A stretch of DNA of 64,000 nt from Alphaproteobacteria bacterium. GTDB taxonomy: Bacteria; Pseudomonadota; Alphaproteobacteria; UBA6615. Positions 25,055 through 34,481 of this stretch are shown here, piece after piece; position 1 is the stretch's first letter, and every line of letters starts with the position of its first letter. The position numbers and the translations under genes are program-made. The stretch lies in the NCBI GenBank assembly GCA_009694135.1, contig SHVS01000004.1, positions 1 through 64,000 on the forward strand, read 5' to 3'. The notes beneath the pieces are model-generated. The model searched no databases. It was not told the origin of the DNA and saw nothing but the letters and a program-made list of their open reading frames with translations.

Positions 25055-25522
25055 TCAGCCGCCAAAATAGCGCTGCATCAGCCACAGCGACCCAGAAAGG
25101 AAGAGCACGACATAGAGGGCGGCGACCGCGTCATCGGCCATCACGCCAAGCGCGCCGGGAAGCCGCTCGGACACATTGGCCGGCCAGGGCTTCACGATAT
25201 CGGCGAGGCGGAACAGGATAAAGGCGATCGGCCACCAGAGCGGATCATGCGCAACTGGCGCCAGTGCCAGGAGCTGCCCGGCGACTTCGTCGATCACGAT
25301 TTCACTTGGGTCTTTGATGCCGCCCGGAAGCAGGAACCTTGCCGTGGCCCACAGCCCGAGCGCGAAGATGACGACGGCGCCGCTGACTAGCCCCCACCCG
25401 CCCGCCGCCCAGGCGAGAGCTGCGGCGAGGGGCAGGGCGCCGAGCGATCCCCAGGTGCCGGGCGCGATCGGCAGATACCCGGCGCCGAACCAGGTCGCGA
25501 GCAGGCGCGCGGCCCGTTTCAT
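25055..25522 (-). CDS. pgpA: phosphatidylglycerophosphatase A
   Basis: The protein has 155 residues, an integral membrane phosphatase making phosphatidylglycerol. Features: GAGYLPIAPGTWGSLGALPL at the N-terminus, acidic catalytic motif IVIDEVAGQLLAL, and FRLADIVKPWPANVSERLPGA with hydrophobic spans around. The start at 25522 overlaps the ispDF stop by four bases (ATGA), and cinA-type pncC starts directly after its stop; the three are one transcription unit. Confidence 0.92.
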   Translation of the reverse strand: MKRAARLLATWFGAGYLPIAPGTWGSLGALPLAAALAWAAGGWGLVSGAVVIFALGLWATARFLLPGGIKDPSEIVIDEVAGQLLALAPVAHDPLWWPIAFILFRLADIVKPWPANVSERLPGALGVMADDAVAALYVVLFLSGSLWLMQRYFGG

Positions 25523-26685
25523 GCGCCGTCCGCAGCCGGCAAAGCGACGCTGGCGACCGCTTGGGCGGCGACGCCTTCGCCGCGCCCGGTAAAACCGAGC
25601 TTTTCGGTGGTGGTCGCCTTGATGTTGATTCTTTCGATGGCGACGCCGAGTATCTCCGCGACTTGCGCTCGCATCCGGTCGCGATGCGGGCCGATGCGCG
25701 GTTCCTCGCAAATCAGCGTCACATCGAGGTTGAGCAACCGGCCGCCGCGGGCGCGCAGGCGTTCGACGGCATCGGCAAGAAAGCGCGCCGAGGCAGCCCC
25801 TTTCCAGCGCGGATCACCGGGCGGGTAGTGCTGGCCGATGTCGCCATCGCCAATGGCGCCGAGCAGCGCATCGGTAGCCGCGTGCAGCGCCACATCGGCA
25901 TCCGAATGGCCGATAAGCCCCTGGCCATGCGGCACCCGAATGCCGCAGAGCATTACGTGGTCGCCGGGGCCGAAGCGATGCACGTCGAAACCTGAGCCGA
26001 TGCGCGTTTCGGTCGCTCCCGCGAGCAGCCGTTCGGCGCGGCGCAAATCGCTTTCGGTCGTGATCTTAAGCGCACGCGCGTCGCCGGCCACGATCGCGAC
26101 TTCCAGCCCGGCGGCCTCGGCGACCGCCGCATCGTCGGTCAGTTCGCGGCCGGCGGATTTGCGATGCGCCATCAGGATCGCCTCCAAATGAAAGCCTTGC
26201 GGGGTCTGCGCCCGCCACATGCCATCGCGCGACACGGTCGCGGTGATCAGTCCGCCATCGGTGCGCTTGAGCGTATCGACAACCTGTAGTCCGGCGATCG
26301 CCCCGGGTGTTTTGTCGAGCGCGGCCAGGACGCGATCGATGACCGCGACGGGCAGCAGCGGTCGCACGCCATCGTGGATCAGTACGCGGTCGACTCCCGG
26401 CAGTAAGGACAGGCGCTCTAAACCCTCGCGCACCGAATCTTGGCGGCTTGGACCGCCCAACACGGGCGGCAGCAGGTCGAGCCCGGCCGTGGCCGCCTCA
26501 TAGAGCTTGAGATCGTCTGGGTGAATGACGGCCAGCGCGGCGCTGACCTGGGGATGGTTTCGCAGGGCGGCGAGGCTATGGGTCAGTATGGGGCGTCCGG
26601 CCAGGCTGCGATATTGCTTCGGGATCTCGCCCGGCATGCGCTTGCCGCGCCCCGCCGCCACAACCAATGCCGCCACCGTCGCCAC
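25519..26685 (-). CDS. ispDF: bifunctional IspD/IspF enzyme of the MEP isoprenoid pathway
   Basis: The protein has 388 residues. Residues 1-228 form IspD, the MEP cytidylyltransferase, with VVAAGRGKRMPGEIPKQY (CTP binding), HDGVRPLLP, and TDDAAVAEAAG. Residues about 230-388 form IspF, the MECDP synthase, with GSGFDVHRF (metal ligands D-x-H), GHSDADVALHAATDALLGA and the closing segment KATTTEKLGFTGRGEGVAAQA. Fusion of the two non-consecutive steps is common in Alphaproteobacteria. Elsewhere ispDF is often followed across the divergent gap by dusB and ntrB; here two other genes stand between. Confidence 0.96.
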   Translation of the reverse strand: MATVAALVVAAGRGKRMPGEIPKQYRSLAGRPILTHSLAALRNHPQVSAALAVIHPDDLKLYEAATAGLDLLPPVLGGPSRQDSVREGLERLSLLPGVDRVLIHDGVRPLLPVAVIDRVLAALDKTPGAIAGLQVVDTLKRTDGGLITATVSRDGMWRAQTPQGFHLEAILMAHRKSAGRELTDDAAVAEAAGLEVAIVAGDARALKITTESDLRRAERLLAGATETRIGSGFDVHRFGPGDHVMLCGIRVPHGQGLIGHSDADVALHAATDALLGAIGDGDIGQHYPPGDPRWKGAASARFLADAVERLRARGGRLLNLDVTLICEEPRIGPHRDRMRAQVAEILGVAIERINIKATTTEKLGFTGRGEGVAAQAVASVALPAADGA

Positions 26686-26748
26686 TCTGCGCGCCCCGCC
26701 TGCTAAATCGACCGCGCGACCCTAGGGGAGGCGGGCCTGCCTGCCAAG

Positions 26749-26760
26749 TTTTGCGCAAAA
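26749..26760. promoter_or_regulatory. 12-bp perfect palindrome between divergent genes
   Basis: TTTTGCGCAAAA is a perfect palindrome in the 224-base gap between ispDF and the small gene at 26910. Its AT-rich arms stand out in GC-rich surroundings. It could be a dimeric repressor site; no regulator is identified. Confidence 0.25.
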
Positions 26761-26909
26761 TGCAGGCAATAAGCGTGAGTTTTACACCGGTCCTGGCATT
26801 CCGTTTACGGTTCCTGAACGGCTTTTTGGTTACGGTCGGATGGAAGTAGGACGCGTGTGGCTCCTCCCCCAATCCCGGATCGGGGTCGCACTTGGCAAGG
26901 AAACTGGCA

Positions 26910-27194
26910 ATGTGGCCGTGGACACGAAACAAGATTCAGGATCTTGACACCGGTAACGTCTACCGGGCCCGCAACACCGGGCTTTTGGTCGAGACCGCCA
27001 CGATCTTGGGCCGGTTCGAGGATCAGAGCGGCATTCCGCATATCCGCTATTCGCTGCGGGTGGCGACCAAGACCGGCGCATCGGACGGTGTGGAGCAGCG
27101 CGTTTTGGCGATTGGCGCCTTCGCTAGCCGGTATTCCGAGTTCTGCGGCAAAAAGGGCGAGAACGGCGCCCCTGACACAAAAGTTTTCGCCTAG
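26910..27194 (+). CDS. conserved-looking small protein of unknown function
   Basis: The protein has 94 residues and starts MWPWTRNKIQDLDTGNVYRA. It is mostly beta strand by appearance (GNVYRARNTGLLVETATILGR, PHIRYSLRVAT) and ends in a helix (LAIGAFASRYSEFC), with no signal peptide or membrane span. The ATG at 26910 has AAGGAA about 8 bases upstream; a TTG at 26892 is possible. It stands alone, divergent from ispDF and 69 bases before the CcsA-like gene. The compact beta layout suggests a small SH3-like barrel, but I cannot assign a function. Confidence 0.65.
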   Translation: MWPWTRNKIQDLDTGNVYRARNTGLLVETATILGRFEDQSGIPHIRYSLRVATKTGASDGVEQRVLAIGAFASRYSEFCGKKGENGAPDTKVFA

Positions 27195-27263
27195 TCCTAC
27201 CAGCGACGGCCGAGCATCGCCTTCGCTCTTCGCACGGCCGCTACGACCGGTTAGATTGCCGGC

Positions 27264-28064
27264 ATGGCGGCAAGCACACTTCTTAGCCTCGGCGCGCTCG
27301 GCGCGCTCCTTCCCGCGACACTGGCGGCCTATCTCCGCGGTGAATCCCGGGACTTCGTATTCTGGGTTTTGACAGCGGTCGCCACCGCGGTTCCCCTGCT
27401 GTGGGCCGGTCTGCGGCTGCAATCGGCTTGGAACGCCGGCTTCGCCGTCTCGCTCTGGCTGTCGGTCGGCGTCACCCTTGTTTTATTCGTTGTGCTTGCC
27501 GCCGGCACAAGATCAGCCTGGCGGCTGGCGCCAATCCTATTCCCTTATCTCGTTGGTCTCGGTGCGCTGGCAACGGTGTGGAGCGCCTCGCCCGGATCGC
27601 CGCTGGCGCAGGGAGCGTTCACGGCCTGGCTGCCGGTGCATATCGCCATCGCGCTCGCCGCCTATGGGCTGATTACCTTGGCAGCGGTCGCGGCCGCCGC
27701 CGTCGCGGCGCAGGAATCCGCCCTCAAGCAGAAGCAGCCCAACCGCCTGTCGCGTCTGCTTCCGGCCGTGCGCGACGCCGAGGCGTTGCAGATGCAGTTG
27801 CTGATGGCCGGTGAGGGGGTTCTTGGCGCCGGTCTGATCACCGGTATGGCGCTCGAATACCTGAGCGAGTCCCATTTACTCCGTCCCGATCATAAGACCG
27901 TGTTTGTTCTGGCGACCTTCCTTGTCATTGGCGCGCTCATCTTGGTGCATCTGCGCTCGGGGCTGCGTGGGCGGATGGCGGCACGCTGGGTGCTGGTGGC
28001 GTATCTGCTACTGACCCTCGGGTATCCAGGCGTGAAGTTCGTGACTGACGTATTGCTCAGCTAG
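27264..28064 (+). CDS. CcsA/YpjD-like cytochrome c assembly membrane protein
   Basis: The protein has 266 residues with about eight membrane spans. It carries the pattern of the CcsA/CcmC/HemX superfamily: WLPVHIAIALAAYGLITLAAV (conserved His in a span), and LITGMALEYLSE, HKTVFVLATFLVIGALILVHL with a second His, and RWVLVAYLLLTLGYPGVKFV at the end. The tryptophan-rich WWD motif of true haem handlers is not clear, so it is closer to YpjD, whose role is poorly known. It precedes ntrB without a strong link. Confidence 0.8.
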   Translation: MAASTLLSLGALGALLPATLAAYLRGESRDFVFWVLTAVATAVPLLWAGLRLQSAWNAGFAVSLWLSVGVTLVLFVVLAAGTRSAWRLAPILFPYLVGLGALATVWSASPGSPLAQGAFTAWLPVHIAIALAAYGLITLAAVAAAAVAAQESALKQKQPNRLSRLLPAVRDAEALQMQLLMAGEGVLGAGLITGMALEYLSESHLLRPDHKTVFVLATFLVIGALILVHLRSGLRGRMAARWVLVAYLLLTLGYPGVKFVTDVLLS

Positions 28065-28188
28065 GCGGATTACCGAGGTGGAGGCTTGCACGTCGAGCGC
28101 TCCTCGGTGATAGTCTGCCTATGAATTGTTCAGAACGAGCCTGTGCCAAAATAATAGGCAGATGGATTTGGCCGAGAGGTTTCGGCCG

Positions 28189-29277
28189 ATGACGGGCTTG
28201 GTTGACCCGACATCCGTGCTCTCGGCTCTGCCGCATCCCGTTTTGGTGCTCGATGCCTCAGGTGCAATCGGCTATGCCAATCCGGCGGCAGAACAATTCT
28301 TTCACGCCAGCGCCGCTGCTCTGTCGAGCCAGCCAATATCTGAACTGCTCGGCGCCGATAGCGCGATCTTTGCCTTGATCGAACAGTCGCGCGCGCTCGG
28401 CAGCTCGATTTCCGAAGCCGGTATCGCCTTGCAAGGTCCGCGCGTCGGCCCACGCCTGGTGTCGATCGATGTGGCGCCGCTCAGCGAAGGTCCTGGGCAA
28501 TCGGTGCTCGCCATCCGCGAGGAGTCGATCGCCCGGCGGATCGATCGCCAGCTAACTCATCTGTCCGCCGCGCGTTCGGTCACGGCCATGGCGTTGATGC
28601 TGGCGCATGAGGTGAAAAATCCTCTCTCCGGTATCCGTGGGGCGGCGCAGCTTCTTGAACAAAACGCGCAACCGGGCGACCGCGAGTTAACCCGGCTGAT
28701 CTGCGAAGAGGCCGACCGGATCGTCGCCCTGGTTGACCGCATGGACGTGTTCGCCGACGCGCGCCCGCTGGAACGCGGCTCGGTCAATGTGCATGAAATA
28801 CTGGAACACGTGCGCCGGCTGGCGCAGTCGGGATTCGCCAGACATATACGCTTTATCGAGCTTTATGACCCGTCCTTGCCCCCGGCGCACGCCAACCGCG
28901 ACCAGTTGATCCAGGCGATCCTCAATCTGGTCAAGAACGCCGCCGAAGCGGCGCCGACCGAGGGCGGCGAAATCATTCTGTCGACGGCTTATCGCCACGG
29001 CGTGCGGCTCGCCGTGCCTGGCACAGCCGAGCGCATGCATTTGCCGCTGGAAATCGCCGTGCGCGACAACGGACCGGGGATCGCCGAAGATCTGCTCCCG
29101 CATATGTTCGAGGCCTTCGTCACCAGCAAGCGCAATGGCACCGGCTTGGGCCTGGCGCTGGTCGCCAAGATTATCGGCAGCCACGGCGGAGTCATCGACG
29201 TTGAAAGCGCGCCGCGCCACACGGCATTTCGTGTCCGCCTGCCGGTATTCCCCGGGCGGAGCGGAGAGGGATCATGA
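28189..29277 (+). CDS. ntrB: nitrogen regulation sensor histidine kinase NtrB
   Basis: The protein has 362 residues. An N-terminal PAS domain ([22 protein letters not shown]), phosphoacceptor His 140 in [22 protein letters not shown]-box [18 protein letters not shown]1 DNGPGI and G2 GTGLGLAL. It phosphorylates or dephosphorylates NtrC under PII control. Start at 28189 is preferred (GAGAGG 9 bases upstream, and the PAS domain starts soon after); ATG at 28162 is possible. Its stop overlaps the ntrC start (ATGA). Confidence 0.93.
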   Translation: MTGLVDPTSVLSALPHPVLVLDASGAIGYANPAAEQFFHASAAALSSQPISELLGADSAIFALIEQSRALGSSISEAGIALQGPRVGPRLVSIDVAPLSEGPGQSVLAIREESIARRIDRQLTHLSAARSVTAMALMLAHEVKNPLSGIRGAAQLLEQNAQPGDRELTRLICEEADRIVALVDRMDVFADARPLERGSVNVHEILEHVRRLAQSGFARHIRFIELYDPSLPPAHANRDQLIQAILNLVKNAAEAAPTEGGEIILSTAYRHGVRLAVPGTAERMHLPLEIAVRDNGPGIAEDLLPHMFEAFVTSKRNGTGLGLALVAKIIGSHGGVIDVESAPRHTAFRVRLPVFPGRSGEGS

Positions 29278-30701
29278 CCCCATCCACGATTTTAGTCGCC
29301 GACGACGACCGCGCCATCCGCACGGTTCTGACCCAGGCGCTGGCGCGTAGCGGGCACGATGTGCGCGCGACCGGCAACGCCGCCACGCTGTGGCGCTGGG
29401 TGGAGGAGGGGATCGGCGATCTGGTGATCACCGATGTGATCATGCCGGACGAGAATGGGCTCGATCTCGTGGCGCGCATCCGCCGTCTGCGGCCGACGCT
29501 CAAGATCATCGTCATGAGCGCGCAGAATACGTTGCTGACGGCTGTAAAAGCCGCCGAGCGCGGCGCGTTCGAATATCTGCCCAAGCCCTTCGACCTGCGC
29601 CATCTTACCGCTGCGGTGGCGCGCGCCCTTTTGCCGCCCACGACCGCCGCGCCGCTCGCGCCGACCGAGGTGGAGGAGCTTCCGCTGATCGGCCGTTCGC
29701 CGGCGATGCAGGAAATCTACCGCACCTTGGCACGGTTGATGAGTACCGACCTGACGGTGTTGATCAGCGGCGAGTCGGGCACCGGCAAGGAGCTCGTTTC
29801 CCGCGCCTTGCATGACTACGGCAAACGTAAGCACGGATCGTTCGTGGCGGTGAACATGGCCGCGATTCCGCGCGAACTGATCGAAAGCGAGCTGTTCGGG
29901 CATGAGCGCGGCGCCTTCACCGGCGCGGTGCAGCGCTCGGCCGGGCGCTTCGAGCAGGCCGATGGTGGAACCCTGTTCCTCGACGAGATCGGCGATATGC
30001 CGCTTGAGGCGCAGACGCGCTTGCTGCGCGTGTTGCAACAGGGCGAATACACCAGCGTCGGCGGGCGCACGGCGATCCGGGTCGATGTGCGCATTATCGC
30101 CGCTACGCACCGCGATCTGCGCCAGCAGATACGCCAGGGGCTGTTTCGCGAGGACCTTTACTACCGGCTCAATGTCGTTCCCATCCGCCTGCCGCCCTTG
30201 CGTGAGCGGACCGATGATATCCCTTTGCTGGTGCGGCATTTCCTGGCCCGCGCGCAAGCGGAAGGGCTCCCGCTCAAGACCATCGAGCCGGCGGCCATGG
30301 ATCGCCTGCGGGCGCATTCCTGGCCGGGCAATGTGCGTGAACTCGAAAATCTGGTCCGGCGCCTGACCGCGCTGCAAGCCGAGGAAGCGATCGGGCCGGA
30401 GGTGATTGAAGCCGAGTTGACCGATGCTCCGCCGGGCCGACCGGGAGCGGACGATACGCGCAATCTTGCGGGCTTGGTCGAACGTCACTTGAACGGATAT
30501 TTCGCCGCGCACGGCGGTCAGCCGCCGCCCGGACTGCATCACCGTGTGCTGCGTGAGGTCGAGCGGCCTTTGATTTTGGCTGCGCTCGGCGCCACCGGCG
30601 GCAACCAGGTCAAGGCGGCGGCGCTGCTTGGGGTAAACCGGAATACCTTGCGAAAAAAGATCCGTGAACTGGACATCGACCTCCTTCTCGGCCTCAAATA
30701 G
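29274..30701 (+). CDS. ntrC: nitrogen regulation response regulator NtrC
   Basis: The protein has 475 residues: receiver domain with phospho-Asp in [15 protein letters not shown]+ domain with Walker A GESGTGKE, sigma-54 contact loop GAFTGA (about residue 213), Walker [11 protein letters not shown] and the late [12 protein letters not shown], then a Fis-type HTH ([22 protein letters not shown]). It activates sigma-54 promoters for nitrogen assimilation when phosphorylated by NtrB. Followed after 55 bases by ntrY. Confidence 0.95.
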   Translation: MTPSTILVADDDRAIRTVLTQALARSGHDVRATGNAATLWRWVEEGIGDLVITDVIMPDENGLDLVARIRRLRPTLKIIVMSAQNTLLTAVKAAERGAFEYLPKPFDLRHLTAAVARALLPPTTAAPLAPTEVEELPLIGRSPAMQEIYRTLARLMSTDLTVLISGESGTGKELVSRALHDYGKRKHGSFVAVNMAAIPRELIESELFGHERGAFTGAVQRSAGRFEQADGGTLFLDEIGDMPLEAQTRLLRVLQQGEYTSVGGRTAIRVDVRIIAATHRDLRQQIRQGLFREDLYYRLNVVPIRLPPLRERTDDIPLLVRHFLARAQAEGLPLKTIEPAAMDRLRAHSWPGNVRELENLVRRLTALQAEEAIGPEVIEAELTDAPPGRPGADDTRNLAGLVERHLNGYFAAHGGQPPPGLHHRVLREVERPLILAALGATGGNQVKAAALLGVNRNTLRKKIRELDIDLLLGLK

Positions 30702-30756
30702 AGTCAGCGGTCGGCTGGACTGATTACCGGCAGGTTCGGTCGCAGGGAGCGCACGG

Positions 30757-33057
30757 TTGAGTACGCAAGTGCAAGACACTTTTTCCACCGCGAGCGCGTC
30801 GCCCGGTGTTATGCGCGGCGCTGGGCTTATGCTGTGGGCAGAGCGTGTTGGACTCGGGAGCAAGCTCGCGCTGCTGCTCACTGCTTTGGCCGTAGTCAGC
30901 GGGCTCGCTACCGTCGCGATTTTCTTTTGGTCCGGCGGCGTGACGTCCCAGCCGGGATGGGTTCTTTCGCTCATCGGACTCGATCTCGGGCTTATTTTTC
31001 CTCTAAGCTGGATCGTCGTTTGGCGCGCAGCCAAATTATGGGGCGAGCGCCGCGTCGTCGCCGCCGGCACTTTGTTGCATGTGCGTGGCATGGCGACTTT
31101 GTTCGCCGTGTTGACCGCCTTGCCGGCCATTTCGTTGGCCGTGCTGTTTGCCATTTTCTTCGGCCTGGAAGTGCAGGCCTGGTTCGGTGAAAGGGTGCAG
31201 ACCACCGTAACCCAGTCGGTCAAGGTGGCTGACGATTATCTGCGCGAGCACCAGCAGGCGGTCGTGTACCACGTCCTCGGCTTGGCGAATGACCTTGAAC
31301 GGGAATGGCCGGAGGGACGAGCCGACCCGAGGGGCTTCCAACGTCTGGTCGAAACCTATGCCCGCATGCGGGCGCTCGACGAGGTCGTGGTGTTCGAAGA
31401 CACGGGACATTTTCTCGCCACTGTCGGGTTGGAGACAACGCCAGACCGCGGTCCGCCGTCGCCTGATGCGCGACATAGGGCGGCGGACGGCGAGCTTGTC
31501 ATCCTGCCCGACCACAAGGATGACCGGGTCCGCGCGCTGGTTGGACTTCTGGTCTTGCCGCCGGCCTTCCTGCTCGTGGGCCGAAACATCGACCCGAATG
31601 TTTTGGCGCATGTGGACAGCGTGAACGGCGCCGCGGCGATCTATGACAAGCTGCGTTTAGGCCACACCGAAAACGAGACGGCCTTTGCCGGAGTGTTTGT
31701 GCTGGCCGCCTTGCTGATGCTTCTGGCGGCCGTTGTCGTCGGGCTCAATTTTGCTAATCGGCTTGCGCGTCCAATCGGCCGTCTGGTAGCCGCGGCCGAA
31801 CGCGTGCGCGGCGGCGATTTGTCGGCGCAGGTGGAAGAGGGGGGGCAGCAAGACGAACTCGGCACGCTGTTGCGCTCATTCAATCGCATGACCTCGCAGC
31901 TGCGCGAAAACCGACATGAGCTGGTCGAAGCGAACCGTGAGCTTGATGAACGCCGCCGCTTTACGGAAACCGTGCTCGCGGGCGTCACGGCGGGCGTGGT
32001 CGGTCTCGACTCCGAAGGACGCATTAATCTTCCTAATCCTTCGGCGATCGAGTTGTTGTCGACCGATTATGACAGCCTGATCGGCAAACCGCTCGGAACC
32101 GCGGTACCGGAGATGGCGGCGCTGTTCGCTTCCGCTCGTCGCAAGCCGGGGAGTTTGGCCGAAGGACAGCTGACGTTGGTGCGCAATGATCAGGCCGCGA
32201 CTTTGCATGTGCGCATCGCCGGCGAAGTGGAACCGAGCGGCGAAGTTCTCGGCTATGTCGTGACCTTTGACGACGTGACCGCACTTTTAGCCGCACAACG
32301 CAAGGCGGCTTGGGCCGATGTCGCGCGGCGCATCGCACATGAGATCAAAAACCCGCTCACACCGATCCAGCTTTCGGCCGAGCGGTTGAAGCGCAAGTAC
32401 TTGGGCGAAATCACGAGCGATCGCGAAACTTTCGAGCAATGCACCGACACGATCGTACGCCAGGTCGGCGATATCGGACGAATGATCGATGAATTCGCCG
32501 CTTTCGCCCGCATGCCGGCGCCGGTCAAGCGTTCAGTCGATCTGGCCCGCATCTGCCGCGAGGCCGTGTTCTTGCAACGTAACGCGCGGCCGGAAACATC
32601 CATCGCTATCGAACTCCCGGAGTCTCTGCCGCCGCTGGTGTGCGATGCCGGCATGTTGGCGCAGGCGTTGACGAATATTCTCAAGAATGCCGGCGAAGCT
32701 ATTGATGCGCGTCCCGCAGAGGCTAAAGAGCCAGGCCGCATGAGCTTGCGGGCTGAAGTGCAGGAGAATTCCGTGCGGATCATTGTCGAAGACAATGGCG
32801 AGGGTCTGCCGGTCGACCGCCAGCGCTTAACCGAGCCCTATGTGACCACACGCGCCAAGGGAACCGGGCTTGGCCTCGCCATCGTAAAGAAAATCATGGA
32901 AGATCACGTGGGCGATCTGATAATGGAAAACCGCGATGGTGGCGGCGCGCGCGTAATCCTCACCTTCCCCGGCGACGCAACCGAGGACTTGCAATCGGCG
33001 CGGCGGACCGCGGCCGAAATCCGCATGAAAGAGACTGGCGCGACCCATGGCGCATGA
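30757..33057 (+). CDS. ntrY: NtrY-type sensor histidine kinase
   Basis: The protein has 766 residues. Spans near residues 33-55, 65-85 and 105-130, an extracytoplasmic sensor region, a further span (VFVLAALLMLLAAVVVGLNF), HAMP (RPIGRLVAAAERVRGGDL), PAS (GVTAGVVGLDSEGRINL), phosphoacceptor His 528 in RIAHEIKNPLTPIQLSAERL, N-box ALTNILKNAGEAID, and GTGLGLAIVKK. It partners NtrX and has been tied to nitrogen and envelope/redox signals in Alphaproteobacteria. TTG start; ends with an 11-base overlap into ntrX. Confidence 0.94.
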   Translation: MSTQVQDTFSTASASPGVMRGAGLMLWAERVGLGSKLALLLTALAVVSGLATVAIFFWSGGVTSQPGWVLSLIGLDLGLIFPLSWIVVWRAAKLWGERRVVAAGTLLHVRGMATLFAVLTALPAISLAVLFAIFFGLEVQAWFGERVQTTVTQSVKVADDYLREHQQAVVYHVLGLANDLEREWPEGRADPRGFQRLVETYARMRALDEVVVFEDTGHFLATVGLETTPDRGPPSPDARHRAADGELVILPDHKDDRVRALVGLLVLPPAFLLVGRNIDPNVLAHVDSVNGAAAIYDKLRLGHTENETAFAGVFVLAALLMLLAAVVVGLNFANRLARPIGRLVAAAERVRGGDLSAQVEEGGQQDELGTLLRSFNRMTSQLRENRHELVEANRELDERRRFTETVLAGVTAGVVGLDSEGRINLPNPSAIELLSTDYDSLIGKPLGTAVPEMAALFASARRKPGSLAEGQLTLVRNDQAATLHVRIAGEVEPSGEVLGYVVTFDDVTALLAAQRKAAWADVARRIAHEIKNPLTPIQLSAERLKRKYLGEITSDRETFEQCTDTIVRQVGDIGRMIDEFAAFARMPAPVKRSVDLARICREAVFLQRNARPETSIAIELPESLPPLVCDAGMLAQALTNILKNAGEAIDARPAEAKEPGRMSLRAEVQENSVRIIVEDNGEGLPVDRQRLTEPYVTTRAKGTGLGLAIVKKIMEDHVGDLIMENRDGGGARVILTFPGDATEDLQSARRTAAEIRMKETGATHGA

Positions 33058-34468
33058 CATCCTGATCGTCGACGACGAGGAGGATATCCGGCTGCTGATC
33101 GCCGGCGTCCTCAAGGATGAAGGTTACGGCACGCGTCTGGCCGCGAATGATCGCGAGGCGGAGGCGGCGCTCAATCTGCGGCGGCCGAGCCTGGTCATCC
33201 TTGATATCTGGCTCGAGGGTAGCCAGCGCGATGGGATCGAGATCTTGCAGCGCTTGCGGCAGGAACACCCGGATTTGCCGGTGGTGATGATCAGCGGTCA
33301 TGGCACGGTCGAGAGCGCGGTCCAGGCGATCAAGGTCGGCGCCTATGATTTCATCGAGAAGCCGTTCAAGGCCGACCGGCTGCTGCTGGTTGTGGCGCGC
33401 GCGATCGAGGCTTCGCGCCTCAAACGCGAGAACCAGGAGCTGCGGCTGCGCACCGGTGGCGACACGGAATTTGTCGGCACCTCGCCCGTGGCAAGCCATC
33501 TCCGCCAGGCGATCGCCAAGGTAGCGCCGACCGGCAGCCGCGTGTTGATTGTTGGACTGCCGGGCTCTGGTAAGGAAGTGCTCGCCCGCCTGCTGCATCA
33601 GAAATCACGTCGCTCCAGCGGTCCCTTCGTGGTGGTGAGCTGCGCCACCATGGCCCCAGAGCGCATGGAGCTTGAGCTGTTCGGGACCGAACGTTCGGCG
33701 GACGACGCTCCACGCAAAGTCGGGCTATTCGAGCTCGCCCACGGGGGCACCTTGTTCCTCGACGAGGTCGCCGATATGCCGATCGAGACCCAGGGCAAGA
33801 TCGTGCGCGTGTTGCAGGAGCAAACCTTCGAGCGGGTCGGCGGCAGTCGTCCGGTGCAAGTGGATGTGCGCGTGGTCGGGGCGACCAGTAAGGACCTCGC
33901 CAAATTGATCGCCGCCGGGCGGTTTCGCGAGGACCTTTATTACCGGCTTAATGTGGTGCCGATCCGTGTCCCGCCGTTGATCGAGCGGCGCGAGGACATC
34001 CAAGCTTTGATCGAGCATTTTCTGTCTCGTGCGGTGGATGCGAACGGGCTAACGCCACGCGTGATCGCCAATGACGCGCTCGCGGCGCTGCGCGCATACA
34101 AATGGCCGGGCAACGTGCGGCAGCTGCGCAATGTGGTCGATTGGCTCCTGATCATGGCGCCGGGCGATCCCAGCCAACCGATTACCTCCGATATGCTGCC
34201 GCCCGAGATCTGGGCCGAAGCGCCGCTGGTCGTGCGCGGGCAAAATGGCACGGAGATGATCGGCCTGCCGCTGCGCGAAGCGCGCGAGGAATTCGAGCGG
34301 CAATATCTCGTGGCGCAGATCGCGCGCTTCGGCGGCAATATCTCGCGCACGGCGGAGTTTGTCCGCATGGAGCGGTCGGCCTTACATCGCAAGCTCAAGC
34401 TTCTCGGCGTCCACTCCGGCGGCGGCACCGTTCCCGGAGAAGTGGTCGAGAACGAAACCAGCCACTAG
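33047..34468 (+). CDS. ntrX: NtrX-type response regulator
   Basis: The protein has 473 residues: receiver with phospho-Asp 53 (LVILDIWLEGS), AAA+ domain with Walker A GLPGSGKEV, Walker B GTLFLDEVAD, WPGNVRQLRNVV, and a Fis-type HTH at the end (GGNISRTAEFVRMERSALHRKL). The GAFTGA loop present in NtrC is replaced here by LFGTERSADDAPRKVGLFE, so it probably does not drive sigma-54 polymerase in the usual way; this is seen in other alphaproteobacterial NtrX. It follows ntrY with overlap and precedes trkA by 13 bases. Confidence 0.94.
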   Translation: MAHDILIVDDEEDIRLLIAGVLKDEGYGTRLAANDREAEAALNLRRPSLVILDIWLEGSQRDGIEILQRLRQEHPDLPVVMISGHGTVESAVQAIKVGAYDFIEKPFKADRLLLVVARAIEASRLKRENQELRLRTGGDTEFVGTSPVASHLRQAIAKVAPTGSRVLIVGLPGSGKEVLARLLHQKSRRSSGPFVVVSCATMAPERMELELFGTERSADDAPRKVGLFELAHGGTLFLDEVADMPIETQGKIVRVLQEQTFERVGGSRPVQVDVRVVGATSKDLAKLIAAGRFREDLYYRLNVVPIRVPPLIERREDIQALIEHFLSRAVDANGLTPRVIANDALAALRAYKWPGNVRQLRNVVDWLLIMAPGDPSQPITSDMLPPEIWAEAPLVVRGQNGTEMIGLPLREAREEFERQYLVAQIARFGGNISRTAEFVRMERSALHRKLKLLGVHSGGGTVPGEVVENETSH

Positions 34469-34481
34469 GGCGGACGCCTGA

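Noticed and set aside
29292-31223. A very long open frame on the minus strand opposite ntrC and ntrY
   Set aside because: It mirrors real genes in GC-rich DNA, has no family motifs, and no binding site; it is a by-product of codon bias. The same applies to long antisense frames at 53656-55398, 48487-49830, 46623-47852 and 20441-21661.
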